DNA of 53,637 nucleotides from a virus: positions 1 to 53,637 of IMG/VR virus record IMGVR_UViG_3300009154_000071. The stretch is one strand, 5' to 3'. Positions 44,801-52,621 of this stretch are shown in pieces; positions within the stretch are counted from its first letter, which is position 1, and every line of letters starts with the position of its first letter. Below the pieces are notes generated by a model that made no database searches, was not told the DNA's origin, and was given only the letters and a program-made list of their open reading frames with translations. Position numbers and translations under genes: made by a program.

Positions 44801-45261
44801 GCATTTTGACTTTGATAAGCAGAGTTCGCCTGTATGAATGCTGAATTTCCAGTGTTACGAGCATACGTATCAACTGCTGAACCAGTGATGGCAGTATTAA
44901 CAGCAGCAAATGCAGCATTTGCTTGAATGAATGCGGAGTTTGCTTGATTGTAACTGAACTGTATTTGTGGTACAACATTAACACCCGCAACAACTGACGC
45001 ACCATTTACCGTAAGAACAGCACTAGATTTATTAAAAGTTAATCCAGAGTTTGATCCCAGTGAACCTGAGTCATTAAATTGTATTTCTTGGTTAAGACCT
45101 GCTGGACCCGAATAAGGATAATGCGTTATGATTGTACCAATAGGCGTTGCATAGAAAAACTTTCCATCACGATTGTTGATAGAAAGTTCACCGTTTGCTA
45201 ACGATGTAGGTACGTTGCCAGTTACGGTGGAATGTTTAAGTTGTATTACTGTGTTTGCCAT
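41809..45261 (-). CDS. Long repeat-shaft tail fibre (1150 aa)
   Basis: The 1150-residue fibre has a shared N-terminal domain (ANTVIQLKHSTVTGNVPTSLANGELSI), two repeat-shaft blocks (residues about 130-280 and 370-480, with 21-residue units such as YQSQNATGQYANSAF), a central domain about 500-630 with IAGHYNDG and TLNANLRSN, a long second shaft of (ANSAAxYANGAFxxAN) units from about 640 to 1050, and a C-terminal tip ending TDIFMGY. The central domain is paralogous to that in the 604-aa fibre. Its start overlaps the stop of the coiled-coil gene (TAATG). Distal adhesin role inferred. Confidence 0.85.
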   Translation of the reverse strand: MANTVIQLKHSTVTGNVPTSLANGELSINNRDGKFFYATPIGTIITHYPYSGPAGLNQEIQFNDSGSLGSNSGLTFNKSSAVLTVNGASVVAGVNVVPQIQFSYNQANSAFIQANAAFAAVNTAITGSAVDTYARNTGNSAFIQANSAYQSQNATGQYANSAFAQANAAYQSQNATGQYANSAFAQANASYQSQNATGQYANSAFIQANSSYQSQNATGQYANSAFAQANASYQSQNATGQYANSAFIQANASYQSQNATANYANSALIQANSAFIYGNATANYANAAFLRANNSLNANVGGQVTGDVTFVGNITSNTITTTGSNGSISGANAIFTNYIFAANGNVDLYIYSSNAYANANAAFAKSNAAFANANGAYTAANLAFNQANSAFIQSNSAYAQANAAYTSQNATGQYANSAFIQANSAYQSQNATGQYANSAFFQANSAFTYGNATATYANSAFYQANSAYAQANTATNIGQAAYNNSNTKFNSSGGTVSGSVNVTGSLVISGNLTVLGNGTSINSSTITTNSNMILLSTGQYSSDVLDIGIAGHYNDGVNTHTGIFRDAAVKEWFLFKRYDPEIEANTNIDVSNSTFQLDTLNANLRSNNIILNGFDLNSYINSVYYQANSSFIQANIAFFTGNSAFIQANAAFAAANAGGSGTDQTARNIANAAFSAANSAGAYANAAFAAANSAGSLTFVQQVANTANAAFIQANASFSYGNATATYANSALIQANAAFLQANTPSYTANSAASYANSAFASANSASIYANGAFTTANVANSNAISAGNYANTAFAAANSAAIYANGAFLQANAAFLQANTPSYTANSAAIYANGAFTTANVANNNSISAGNYANAAFLQANVSVGVDLTQNNSIIAAFLQANTPSYVANSAAIYANGAFSAANVANSNSVSAGNYANSGFAVANSASIYANGAFLQANTPDYVANSAAIYANLAFSAANVADSKAVASGSYANSAFSAANVADSKAVASGSYANSAFSAANSGFIRANATSDVANSAAIYANGAFAAANDITNVLYTYDLDDVSYLTDGFTNVFPLTYNTANISVPSPWNLMVTIYGITQAAYANNYDTVWLSLVPTASKGYTLDDSGNIKFADSVPAGADVMIRLVPGIPNANTKIYPFKPTDIFMGY
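42256..42397 (-). repeat. 63-bp tandem repeat in the fibre shaft
   Basis: Two adjacent copies of a 63-bp unit begin at 42256 and 42319, and a partial third begins at 42382. They look identical by eye. The unit encodes 21 residues including ANVADSKAVASGSY. The near-identity points to recent duplication or slippage. Confidence 0.85.
44430..44870 (-). repeat. 63-bp periodic shaft repeats (YQSQNAT units)
   Basis: Six YQSQNAT units with 63-bp spacing (for example, the same 10-mer starts at 44621, 44747 and 44810). The copies differ at several codons, so they are older than the 42256 pair. Confidence 0.8.
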
Positions 45262-45812
45262 TAAAATGTCCCGCCAGCCTCAACCTTTAGTTTATTGGTT
45301 TCAGTAGCAGAAATTTCAACAGGCAATTCTTCAATAGACTTTACAGCAACTTTCTTAACAACTTTAGGTGCAGAAGGAACTAATTTTTCCAATTCAGAAA
45401 TACGAGATTTCATTTCTTCTATTTCCTTTTCTTTTAACTCTAGCACACTCTTTGTTGTATTAAGTTCTTGCAAAATGCCATTATAAGCATTTTCTTTTGC
45501 TTGTAATGCATCTTTTGTTACACCAAGATCCCGCATAGTATCATTTAAAGCAGATTGAATTCTAGTTTTTTCTTGAACTATCGCATCATTACTATCTGCT
45601 TGTGCTTTATAATGTTGAGTCTGACTAATTTGTTGTAAAGCTTCTTGGTGTTTTACTGTAATTTCATCAATTTTTGCCTGCATTTCTGCACGAACGTCTG
45701 TTTCTTTTTCAAGCAATTTTAATCTTGCTTGCATCACGAAGTTTTGCTTGATGATTACATCTAAGTTCTCAAGCAAAACCTCTTGATATACATTTGAAAA
45801 TTCTACACTCAT
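45261..45812 (-). CDS. Coiled-coil tail protein with GGTF C-terminus
   Basis: The 183-residue protein is mostly a long coiled coil (about 10-150: LLENLDVIIKQNF, then ELNTTKSVLELKEKEIEEMKSRISELEKLV) with a Lys/Pro linker and a C-terminal tail ending KVEAGGTF. The same GG-x-F end occurs on five other proteins in this block. A trimeric or bundle-forming fibre connector or chaperone is plausible. RBS AAAGGAG precedes ATG 45812, with a CTAAATA late box upstream. Confidence 0.75.
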   Translation of the reverse strand: MSVEFSNVYQEVLLENLDVIIKQNFVMQARLKLLEKETDVRAEMQAKIDEITVKHQEALQQISQTQHYKAQADSNDAIVQEKTRIQSALNDTMRDLGVTKDALQAKENAYNGILQELNTTKSVLELKEKEIEEMKSRISELEKLVPSAPKVVKKVAVKSIEELPVEISATETNKLKVEAGGTF

Positions 45813-45835
45813 AATAACTCCTTTTCATGATAAAG

Positions 45836-45842
45836 TATTTAG
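45836..45842 (-). promoter_or_regulatory. Candidate late promoter (CTAAATA) for the coiled-coil gene
   Basis: CTAAATA on the minus strand at the stop of the 604-aa fibre gene, 24 nt before ATG 45812, with AAGGAG between. Confidence 0.5.
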
Positions 45843-47653
45843 AATGTTCCACCTTGTAGATATGTAAATGTTGGAACACCAGAAGCGTTGATGGTTAATA
45901 CGTGTCCTTCAGTTGACGATGATGCAGTTGAGAATGCGCTTGTTCCTTGACCCAATAGAACACCATTAGTTGTAAACGTAGTAGCACCAGTGCCGCCTCT
46001 TCCTACAGGTAATGTACCAGAAGTAATTGCATCAGCAGAGATTGCAATCGCTGTGTTATTGGCAGAGGTGATACGACCATTTGCTTCAACTCTAAACGAA
46101 GCAACTGCACTTGCAGTACCATAGTTTGCAGCAGTAATTGAAACGTTTGTAACGTCAGTATTTGCTGTATTAAATGCAGCATTAGCATGATTAAATGCTG
46201 ATGTAGCAGTATTTGTTACACTAGTAATATTGGTATTTTGAGTAGCATTAATGCCATCAATATTATTAGCAGAAGCAAATGCAGCATTAGCATGATTAAA
46301 TGCTGCATTTGATGTGTTCAATGCTACCGTAATAGAATTGTTTTGTGTATTATTAACCGCTATTGAACCATTAGCAGCACTGAATGCGGCATCAGCAGAA
46401 TTCTGTGCGTTAGTAATATTGGTATTTTGAGTAGCATTAACAGCAACTGCACCATTAGCAGCAGTAAATGCAGCATTTGCAGTATTAAATGCCGCAGTAA
46501 TGGAATTATTTTGTGTTGTATCAGTTGCAGTTGCAGCATTAGCAGCTGCAAACGCAGCATTTGCAGTGTCGTATATTATATTTGCATATGGAAGTATATC
46601 AATATTTTTGATACGAACAGTCTGCGATTTTAGATTTGCATTCAGTGTTGAAAGATTGAACGATGCATGATTTGGATTGATATTATTATTTGCTCCAATT
46701 TCTGGAGTGTAACCATCAAAAACATAGAATTCTTTATTGGATGAATCACGAATAATACCAGAGTGAGCATTCGTACCATCGTTGTAATGACCAGCAAAAC
46801 CGATATCTACGAGATCGGATGTGTAATTTCCAAGGCCAAGAACAATTAACGAGTCATTGGCAACAATTTCTGTGGTGCTAATCGAGACAACATTACCAGT
46901 AACATACAAGTTACCAGTAATAGAAACGTCACCAGTAACTGTACCACCGTTATTGGCAGACAACGAGTTATTAGCACGTGTAAAAGCAGCATCAGTTCTA
47001 TTATTTTGTGTTACATTAACTGCTTCGTTACGTGTGATGTAACTGTTTGCATTGGCAAAAGCAGCATTAGCAGTATCAGAAGCAAAAGTGATGCTATTAT
47101 TCTGTGTCGTATTAGTTGCCGTTGCAGCATTAGCAGCAGCAAAAGCGGCAGCAATACTATTATTTTGTGTTGTGTTTACTGCTACTGCACCATCGGCAGT
47201 GCTTTGTGCATTAGAAGCAGCAGCAGCAGCATTATCGGCAGTGGTTTGAGCATTACCAGCATTAGTGTCAGCAGTGTTTGCTTTACCATATGCAGCGTTT
47301 GCATGATAAAAAGCAGCAGCAATACTATTATTTTGTGTTGTATTTACTGCTACTGAACCGTTTGCTGTGCTGAATGCGGCATTAGCATGGAAGAATGCAG
47401 AGTTTGCCTGATTAAATGCATATGTACTGGTCGCTCCAGTATTTGCTTGTTGAAACGCCGCATTTACCGAATCATAAATTGATTGTTGTTGATCAAGATA
47501 GAACTTACCACCGATTGGAATAACTCCAGTACCAGAAGGAGAACCAATAAAGAATGTATTACTGACATAAGAATATGCTGGTTCTGCAACATTTAATGAT
47601 GTTGGAGTAGCATTTACCTGGGAGTATTTTAGTTGAATTACTGTATTGGCCAT
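45839..47653 (-). CDS. Repeat-shaft fibre (604 aa) ending GGTF
   Basis: The 604-residue protein has the shared N-terminal domain (ANTVIQLKYS, PTSLNVAEPAYSY, FFIGSPSGTG and IGGKFYLDQQQ), an Ala-rich shaft of AAF/NTTQNN units (about 70-215), a central domain paralogous to the 1150-aa fibre (FAGHYNDGTNAHSGIIRD, TLNANLKS), a second shaft (about 365-490), and a beta tip (VGRGGTGATTFTTNGVLLGQG) ending TYLQGGTF. RBS GAGAGG precedes the ATG. Likely a tail or side fibre trimer. Confidence 0.83.
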   Translation of the reverse strand: MANTVIQLKYSQVNATPTSLNVAEPAYSYVSNTFFIGSPSGTGVIPIGGKFYLDQQQSIYDSVNAAFQQANTGATSTYAFNQANSAFFHANAAFSTANGSVAVNTTQNNSIAAAFYHANAAYGKANTADTNAGNAQTTADNAAAAASNAQSTADGAVAVNTTQNNSIAAAFAAANAATATNTTQNNSITFASDTANAAFANANSYITRNEAVNVTQNNRTDAAFTRANNSLSANNGGTVTGDVSITGNLYVTGNVVSISTTEIVANDSLIVLGLGNYTSDLVDIGFAGHYNDGTNAHSGIIRDSSNKEFYVFDGYTPEIGANNNINPNHASFNLSTLNANLKSQTVRIKNIDILPYANIIYDTANAAFAAANAATATDTTQNNSITAAFNTANAAFTAANGAVAVNATQNTNITNAQNSADAAFSAANGSIAVNNTQNNSITVALNTSNAAFNHANAAFASANNIDGINATQNTNITSVTNTATSAFNHANAAFNTANTDVTNVSITAANYGTASAVASFRVEANGRITSANNTAIAISADAITSGTLPVGRGGTGATTFTTNGVLLGQGTSAFSTASSSTEGHVLTINASGVPTFTYLQGGTF

Positions 47654-47689
47654 TTTTTATCCTCTCGATTAAGGCTTTTAATTATTCTT

Positions 47690-47696
47690 TATTTAT
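47690..47696 (-). promoter_or_regulatory. Candidate late promoter (CATAAATA) for the 604-aa fibre
   Basis: ATAAATA on the minus strand, 37 nt before ATG 47653 in a 55-bp gap. Confidence 0.5.
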
Positions 47697-47708
47697 GTTT
47701 TTACGTTT

Positions 47709-48041
47709 TTAGAAACTACCACCAAAAATCAATGTTGTGATTGCATTAGCAGCAATAAATGCCGCATTTGCTTGAGTGTATGCTGAGTTTGCTACATTTC
47801 CAGTTGCATTTTGTGACCGATAAGCAGAATTGGCTTGTATAAATGCAGAATTAGCAGCGTCAAACGCATATCCTAATTGAACAATATACTTACTGCCACC
47901 AATTTCAATGACACCATTATTATCAGATGTTCCAATGAATAATGTATTACTTGAATACGAATAACCAGGTTCTCCAATGTTTAAAGCAGTTGGAGAATTA
48001 TTTGTTAATGATCTTTTAAATTGTATTAATGTATTTAACAC
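47709..48041 (-). CDS. Mini-fibre (110 aa) ending GGSF
   Basis: The 110-residue protein keeps the shared N-terminal domain (LNTLIQFKRSLTNNSPTALNIGEPGYSYSSNTLFIG) followed by only about two shaft units (AAFIQANSAYRSQNAT) and a GGSF end. It looks like a fibre paralog reduced to its ends. The start codon is GTG at 48041; no ATG is near and no strong SD is visible. Its role could be a cap, a competitor or a leftover of recombination. Confidence 0.75.
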   Translation of the reverse strand: MLNTLIQFKRSLTNNSPTALNIGEPGYSYSSNTLFIGTSDNNGVIEIGGSKYIVQLGYAFDAANSAFIQANSAYRSQNATGNVANSAYTQANAAFIAANAITTLIFGGSF

Positions 48042-48051
48042 TTTTGATTAT

Positions 48052-48687
48052 CTAAAAACTGCCACCAACAATTGATAGCGGACCAGTATTTGCTTGTTGA
48101 AATGCAGCATTAGCGGTATTAAAAGCAGCAACAAGTCTGTTGTTTGCAGCAGCAACACCAATCTCACCAACGTATCTGTAACCAGTAATATAAATTACCT
48201 TTGATGATGTTAGCGTTGCTGGTATTGTACCACCAATAAAGTTTAACACTCCTGCTTGATAATCAAAGAACCATTCACCTACACCACCAATACCAGAATC
48301 CGATAATGGTGTTCCTGTAGTTGGATTAGCATTACCTGAAGTTTCAGCATACACTTTAATAAAATATGTTGAACCGAATTCCGGAGTAATCCAATCAGTT
48401 AGATTTGTTTTCCATGATGGATAAACAGAACTTATTGGGGTCGTTGTGGTATCAGCAGTACATTGAACTCTAGCAGTCGTTTGATAAAGTTGAACTACTG
48501 AAGTATTTGATCCAGGTGCTGTTGCAGGAATGTCTGCCGCTTGGGTCCAAACACGATCACCACGATTGATGGTTGGACTGGCAATCGATTCATTGCTCGG
48601 ACTTTTATTTGTTGCCGTATCTGTCTTGGCAACACCAAAAAGCTTTTTATATAATAAGTCTACTTTTGACGAATCTGATATTGACAT
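48052..48687 (-). CDS. Virion structural protein ending GGSF
   Basis: The 211-residue protein begins MSISDSSKVDLLYKKLFGVAKTDTATNKSPSNESI, continues with a beta domain (VWTQAADIPATAPGSN, then WITPEFGSTYFIKVYAET and GVGEWFFDYQAGVLNFIGG), and ends with a short shaft-like piece (LVAAFNTANAAFQQAN) then LSIVGGSF. It lacks the fibre N-terminal domain but shares shaft and C-terminal motif, which links it to the fibre set. Start ATG 48687 lies 3 nt from the previous gene's end, with weak SD. Confidence 0.75.
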   Translation of the reverse strand: MSISDSSKVDLLYKKLFGVAKTDTATNKSPSNESIASPTINRGDRVWTQAADIPATAPGSNTSVVQLYQTTARVQCTADTTTTPISSVYPSWKTNLTDWITPEFGSTYFIKVYAETSGNANPTTGTPLSDSGIGGVGEWFFDYQAGVLNFIGGTIPATLTSSKVIYITGYRYVGEIGVAAANNRLVAAFNTANAAFQQANTGPLSIVGGSF

Positions 48688-48689
48688 AG

Positions 48690-51395
48690 TTAGTTACTTG
48701 CGGTTTGTAGGGATAACGCAGTCACAGTTTGACCGGTTGTAAGTTTAATCCTAACGTAAATTTCATTTAATGTAGTATCTGAACTTGACACCGTACCAAA
48801 CGTACAAGTTTTTCTATGTGATGATACTAAACTATTTAGTGTGACTATACCACCTAATGCACAACCATTACTTCCATTTCCTAACACACCTGGTATACCT
48901 GAACCAGCGTATGCCACACTCATGTCTAACCATCCACCAATAGTAGATTTTGAATCTATAATACTACCGGGAAGTGCAACCCATAGACCAGCAATTGTTC
49001 CAGAGAATTGAATATCAAATTTAGATACCGATGTACGAATAAATTTAAATGTAAAGTATTGTGAACCAGAACGACCTGTGCTTAAATTCGGACCTACTGG
49101 TAAATAACCTGTAGAGTAATTTGTTATATCATGTTTTAATACACCAGCAACAATAGTAGCATCAGTAACACGAAGTGGTCCATTTGTGCTATCAAATGCT
49201 GAAGCATTATTAGCATATGAAGGATTATCATTAGCAGTTCCTGAATCAGGATTTGCAACTCTAAATGCCAATCCTGAACCCACTCCAATAGCCGAACCAA
49301 ATGTTAAAGTAGTTTCTTCCATTGCACTTGATGTACCAGTTTTATACTGAACAATTGCGCCAGGAGTAATTGCTGCTGATGTTGTAGAGAGATAACTATT
49401 GTTTGTTGTTACTGTAGGACCAGAAGAACTATTACCAAAACCTGTAGTAACAGCACATGTTAAATTTACCGTTGCATAACCACTTGTCACATAAAGATTA
49501 CGTGCAAGCGGTGTTGTAATCCCTGCTTGTGTATATGTGACACCTGCATTTGATTGAAAAGCACCACCACTTGCTGCTGACACAAATGTATCAGTTGTTG
49601 GATACGTATCACCACTTAATTTTGCAACATTGAATCCTAAATTAAACAAAGTAGATGAATTGTAATGTGGTATGGTGCTTGAGTTAGCATACGAAACAGT
49701 ATTTGATACGATACTTGTTGATGATATTACTGGTGCACCTGGTGCATTATCGTCATAGTACCAGAAAGGAGTATTGGTTGTTGATGCTCCAGAATGTGTC
49801 AGATAGATTTCATTCCAACCATTTGATACTGTACCTGCTGCTGAAGAGTCAAAACTTCTCCAAAAACCTTGCGCTGTTCCAGTAACTTTTGAACCATAAT
49901 CAACACTGTCCGAAATAACTATATCACCATATGTTCCATTTGCCGAAGCATTTGTAAAAGTGTATGCACTATTATTAGCACTGTTTTTAAATAATGTTAA
50001 TGTACCACTATCACCTGGACCTTGATCTTGAATCGTTGATGTGCTATAAGAACTTGAACGACGAATGTTTGTAACAGTAGTACCACCAGCAACATTTCTT
50101 GATGATGATGTACGATCCGTTTGAGTAAAGTTCGTCATTCTAAACGTCTGGACATTACTAATTGTAAGAGTATTTCCAGATGGAAATGCTGGTGGTCCAG
50201 GAGGTACAAGTTTACCTAACACTTGATTTAATTGCGCTATACTATTCGTCACTGATGTTGTTGTGGTAAGAGTTATTGCATTGCTTACTAATTGACCTAC
50301 ACCATTTGCTCCTAATGAAATATTATTGCCAACAGGAGTACCAGTTGTATTCGCTTGTATGAATGCAGCATTGGCTTGGTTACGTGCCCACGAATCGGTG
50401 GATGAACCACCAGCATTCGCAGCAGCAAAAGCAGCATTTGCAGTATTGAATGCAGCAGTAATAGAACTGTTTTGTGATGCATCAACACCGACTGAAACAT
50501 TCGCTTGTGTGAATGCAGCATTAGCAGCCGCAAAAGCAGCATTCGCATATGATGCCGCAGAGTTAGAAACATATGATGGTGTATTTGCTTGTATAAATGC
50601 AGCATTAGCGGTATTGAATGCCGCAGTAATAGAATTGTTTTGTGTTGTATCAGTTGCACTTGCAGCGTTAGCAGCAGCAAACGCAGCAGCAATAGAATTA
50701 TTCTGTGTAGAATTGATACCATCAATATTATTTGCTGAAGCAAACGCAGCATTAGCGGTATTCAGTGCTACGGTAATAGAATTGTTTTGTGTGGTATCAG
50801 TTGCAGTAGAAGCATTTGCAGCAACAAACGCAGCATTTGCTTGGTTACGTGCATATGAATCAGTACCACTACTGCCAGCATTAGCAGCAGCAAACGCAGC
50901 ATTCGCAGTATTAAATGCAGCAGTAATAGAATTATTTTGTGTTACATTGGTTGCAGTAGAAGCATTTGCAGCAGCAAAAGCAGCATTTGCATATGATGCA
51001 GCAGAGTTAGCAACATAACTTGGAGTGTTTGCTTGTATGAATGCAGCATTGGCAGTATTACGAGCAAATTGATCTGTACCACTACCACCAGCATTTGCTG
51101 CAGCAAAAGCAGCATTTGCTTGAATAAATGCGGAGTTTGATTGATTACGAGCGGCCTGATCTACATTTCCAGCAACAGCATTATTAGCAGCAGTAAACGC
51201 AGCATTTACTGTATTAAAAATTGTTTGTTGTTGGTCTAGATAGAACTTGCCACCAACCGCAATAGAACCAGTGCCTGCAGGTGAACCTATAAAGAATGTA
51301 TTACTGGCATATGAATATGCTGGTTCTCCAATGTTTAAACTATTTGGAGTATTGGTCGTTAATGACCGTTTAATTTGTATTGATAGATTAGCCAT
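48690..51395 (-). CDS. Repeat-shaft fibre with large beta tip (901 aa)
   Basis: The 901-residue fibre has the shared N-terminal domain (LSIQIKRSLTTNTPNSLNIGEPAYSYASNTFFIG), an Ala/Asn-rich shaft (about 65-350), then a 500-residue beta-rich C-terminal region that begins GNNISLGANGVGQL and PPGPPAFPSGNTLT, including DNAPGAPVISSTSIV and GGWLDMSVAYAG. The large tip would be the receptor-binding part. It does not end in GG-x-F. No clear SD precedes ATG 51395. Confidence 0.82.
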   Translation of the reverse strand: MANLSIQIKRSLTTNTPNSLNIGEPAYSYASNTFFIGSPAGTGSIAVGGKFYLDQQQTIFNTVNAAFTAANNAVAGNVDQAARNQSNSAFIQANAAFAAANAGGSGTDQFARNTANAAFIQANTPSYVANSAASYANAAFAAANASTATNVTQNNSITAAFNTANAAFAAANAGSSGTDSYARNQANAAFVAANASTATDTTQNNSITVALNTANAAFASANNIDGINSTQNNSIAAAFAAANAASATDTTQNNSITAAFNTANAAFIQANTPSYVSNSAASYANAAFAAANAAFTQANVSVGVDASQNSSITAAFNTANAAFAAANAGGSSTDSWARNQANAAFIQANTTGTPVGNNISLGANGVGQLVSNAITLTTTTSVTNSIAQLNQVLGKLVPPGPPAFPSGNTLTISNVQTFRMTNFTQTDRTSSSRNVAGGTTVTNIRRSSSYSTSTIQDQGPGDSGTLTLFKNSANNSAYTFTNASANGTYGDIVISDSVDYGSKVTGTAQGFWRSFDSSAAGTVSNGWNEIYLTHSGASTTNTPFWYYDDNAPGAPVISSTSIVSNTVSYANSSTIPHYNSSTLFNLGFNVAKLSGDTYPTTDTFVSAASGGAFQSNAGVTYTQAGITTPLARNLYVTSGYATVNLTCAVTTGFGNSSSGPTVTTNNSYLSTTSAAITPGAIVQYKTGTSSAMEETTLTFGSAIGVGSGLAFRVANPDSGTANDNPSYANNASAFDSTNGPLRVTDATIVAGVLKHDITNYSTGYLPVGPNLSTGRSGSQYFTFKFIRTSVSKFDIQFSGTIAGLWVALPGSIIDSKSTIGGWLDMSVAYAGSGIPGVLGNGSNGCALGGIVTLNSLVSSHRKTCTFGTVSSSDTTLNEIYVRIKLTTGQTVTALSLQTASN
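50326..51200 (-). repeat. Ala/Asn shaft repeat tract of the 901-aa fibre
   Basis: GCA/GCT-rich shaft coding tract with short recurring DNA blocks, for example gcagcaaaagcagcattt and ttgaatgcag. The bias opens long frames on the other strand. Confidence 0.7.
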
Positions 51396-51405
51396 TTATA
51401 TTTTT

Positions 51406-51636
51406 TTAGAAATAACCACCATCAACCTGAATCACTGTAGCAGGAGTTATGTTTGAACTGCTTTTAGTTTCATATTTGTTATTTGCCGAACTATAAACAA
51501 GTATATATCCATCTTGAAGTCCTGTCGTACTTACATCATTTATTTCTGCCATTGACACATTAGGTTTGGCACGAAAATCATTAGATACGATTGTAGTTCT
51601 ATTTGGTTGAAAAACTTTAACTGAAACTGAATCCAT
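51406..51636 (-). CDS. Small tail protein ending GGYF
   Basis: The 76-residue protein (MDSVSVKVFQPNRTTIVSNDF..., with LQDGYILVYSSANNKYET) ends IQVDGGYF. GAGGAT lies just before ATG 51636. Probably a beta-rich fibre or baseplate accessory. The GG-x-F end is shared with neighbours. Confidence 0.7.
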   Translation of the reverse strand: MDSVSVKVFQPNRTTIVSNDFRAKPNVSMAEINDVSTTGLQDGYILVYSSANNKYETKSSSNITPATVIQVDGGYF

Positions 51637-51647
51637 ATTTATCCTCT

Positions 51648-52052
51648 TTAGAAAGTTCCACCATCAATTTCTAAATCTCCTGATGGTGGTTCTGGAGGTG
51701 GTGAATATGAGTTATAACTATTTGTAACTGCTGGAAGAATTACTGCCGTTCCTTCCACTACTCGTATCACTGAATTATCTACAGAATTAATTATGTTTAA
51801 ATCATATACATATCGACCAGGATTAAGATTAGCAGTATTTGCTGCGGTCATCGTCAATGTAATTTGACCATTTGCAATACCCGTAACTGTTGCAGTTAAA
51901 GGTTTATATGATGAAGAATAATAAGATTTGCGAAGTTGAGAAACGGCAGAATAAAATTGTAAATTTATTGGGTAACCACTACTATCGGATACTGTAACAT
52001 ATGATGTTAGATTTGCACCCTGCTCAATTGTTAATTCTGAAAATGCCGCCAA
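51648..52052 (-). CDS. Tail protein with BppU-like N-domain, ending GGTF
   Basis: The 134-residue protein has an N-terminal beta domain (FSELTIEQGANLTSYVTVSDSSGYPINL) resembling the BppU-type baseplate modules, a Pro-rich linker (SPPPEPPSGD) and an end LEIDGGTF. The start codon is TTG at 52052 with an excellent AGGAG 7-8 nt upstream; a CTAAATA late box lies a further 14 nt away. The TTG-plus-SD arrangement may lower expression. Confidence 0.72.
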   Translation of the reverse strand: MAAFSELTIEQGANLTSYVTVSDSSGYPINLQFYSAVSQLRKSYYSSSYKPLTATVTGIANGQITLTMTAANTANLNPGRYVYDLNIINSVDNSVIRVVEGTAVILPAVTNSYNSYSPPPEPPSGDLEIDGGTF

Positions 52053-52073
52053 GATTTTCTCCTTTTATTGGTA

Positions 52074-52080
52074 TATTTAG
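52074..52080 (-). promoter_or_regulatory. Candidate late promoter (CTAAATA) for the 134-aa gene
   Basis: CTAAATA on the minus strand, 22 nt before TTG 52052, with AGGAG between. Confidence 0.5.
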
Positions 52081-52097
52081 TCAATCTCATATTGCCA

Positions 52098-52124
52098 ATA
52101 AAAAACCCTGCCGAAGCAGGGTTT
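52098..52124 (-). terminator. Terminator after the 123-aa gene
   Basis: 9-bp stem (52103-52111 and 52116-52124) with a TTCG tetraloop on the minus strand, followed by a T-run that overlaps the stem end. Same design as the terminator after gene 23. Confidence 0.9.
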
Positions 52125-52142
52125 CTTTAAAATGAAAATAAC

Positions 52143-52514
52143 TTACGCAGGTGCAGTTTCATCTTCAACCCATGATTGAGTTTCTTCAACCCAGTAATAG
52201 AATTTACCATCATCAGGTGCAGGCGTAGGTGCTTCCCACAATGCTGTTGTGTTGTTTAGATGCCATGATGCATGAGGTTTTGGAGGAACAAATGCATCGA
52301 TGTCAGCATGATACGAATAACCGATACCAGCATAGCGAACACGTTTATTATTATTATATGATGTTTGTTTCCAGTTACCACCAAATAGTTTTTGGCAAAA
52401 TGCGATGCCAAGTTCTTCACGTTCTTGGCCATGAGCGTCAAGCAATTCATTGTTACCAACAACAATTACTTGTGTTACAACGTTATTTTCATCAAGTTGT
52501 GCGAAATGTGCCAT
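52143..52514 (-). CDS. Conserved marine-phage tail protein
   Basis: The 123-residue protein matches a family common in marine phages: MAHFAQLDENNVVTQVIVVGNNELLD, then WKQTSYNNNKRVRYAGIGYSYHADIDAFVPPKPHASW and TALWEAPTPAPDDGKFYYWVE. Members are virion-associated and lie near fibre genes. RBS GGGAGAG lies 8-9 nt before the ATG. Confidence 0.8.
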   Translation of the reverse strand: MAHFAQLDENNVVTQVIVVGNNELLDAHGQEREELGIAFCQKLFGGNWKQTSYNNNKRVRYAGIGYSYHADIDAFVPPKPHASWHLNNTTALWEAPTPAPDDGKFYYWVEETQSWVEDETAPA

Positions 52515-52546
52515 TCAATACTCTCCCAAGTTAAAACAATTTAATC

Positions 52547-52553
52547 TATTTAT
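52547..52553 (-). promoter_or_regulatory. Candidate late promoter (CATAAATA) for the 123-aa gene
   Basis: ATAAATA on the minus strand, about 33 nt before ATG 52514. Confidence 0.5.
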
Positions 52554-52586
52554 GTTAGAAGGATTCGATGTCCTATCTATATCAAT

Positions 52587-52615
52587 ACCTGAATTGAAAA
52601 TTTCGTAATTCAGGT
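52587..52615 (-). other. Hairpin after the 104-aa gene
   Basis: Perfect 9-bp stem (52587-52595 and 52607-52615) with 11-nt loop, 6 nt after the stop codon of the 104-aa gene. No T-run follows, so it could be an mRNA-stabilising hairpin. Confidence 0.6.
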
Positions 52616-52621
52616 CTTTTA

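Noticed and set aside
43725-45005. Long out-of-frame ORFs on the minus strand in the 1150-aa fibre
   Set aside because: They follow the 63-bp repeat and shift the same codons into Met/Leu/His/Gln-rich sequence. Shadows of the real frame.
50326-51018. 230-aa open frame on the plus strand
   Set aside because: Antisense to the Ala-rich shaft of the 901-aa fibre; repeated GCA/GCT codons keep the other frames open. No SD or promoter, and the protein is only a mirror of the repeats.
41809-51395. Repeat arrays as CRISPR
   Set aside because: Repeats are in frame, encode shafts and have no unique spacers of even length.
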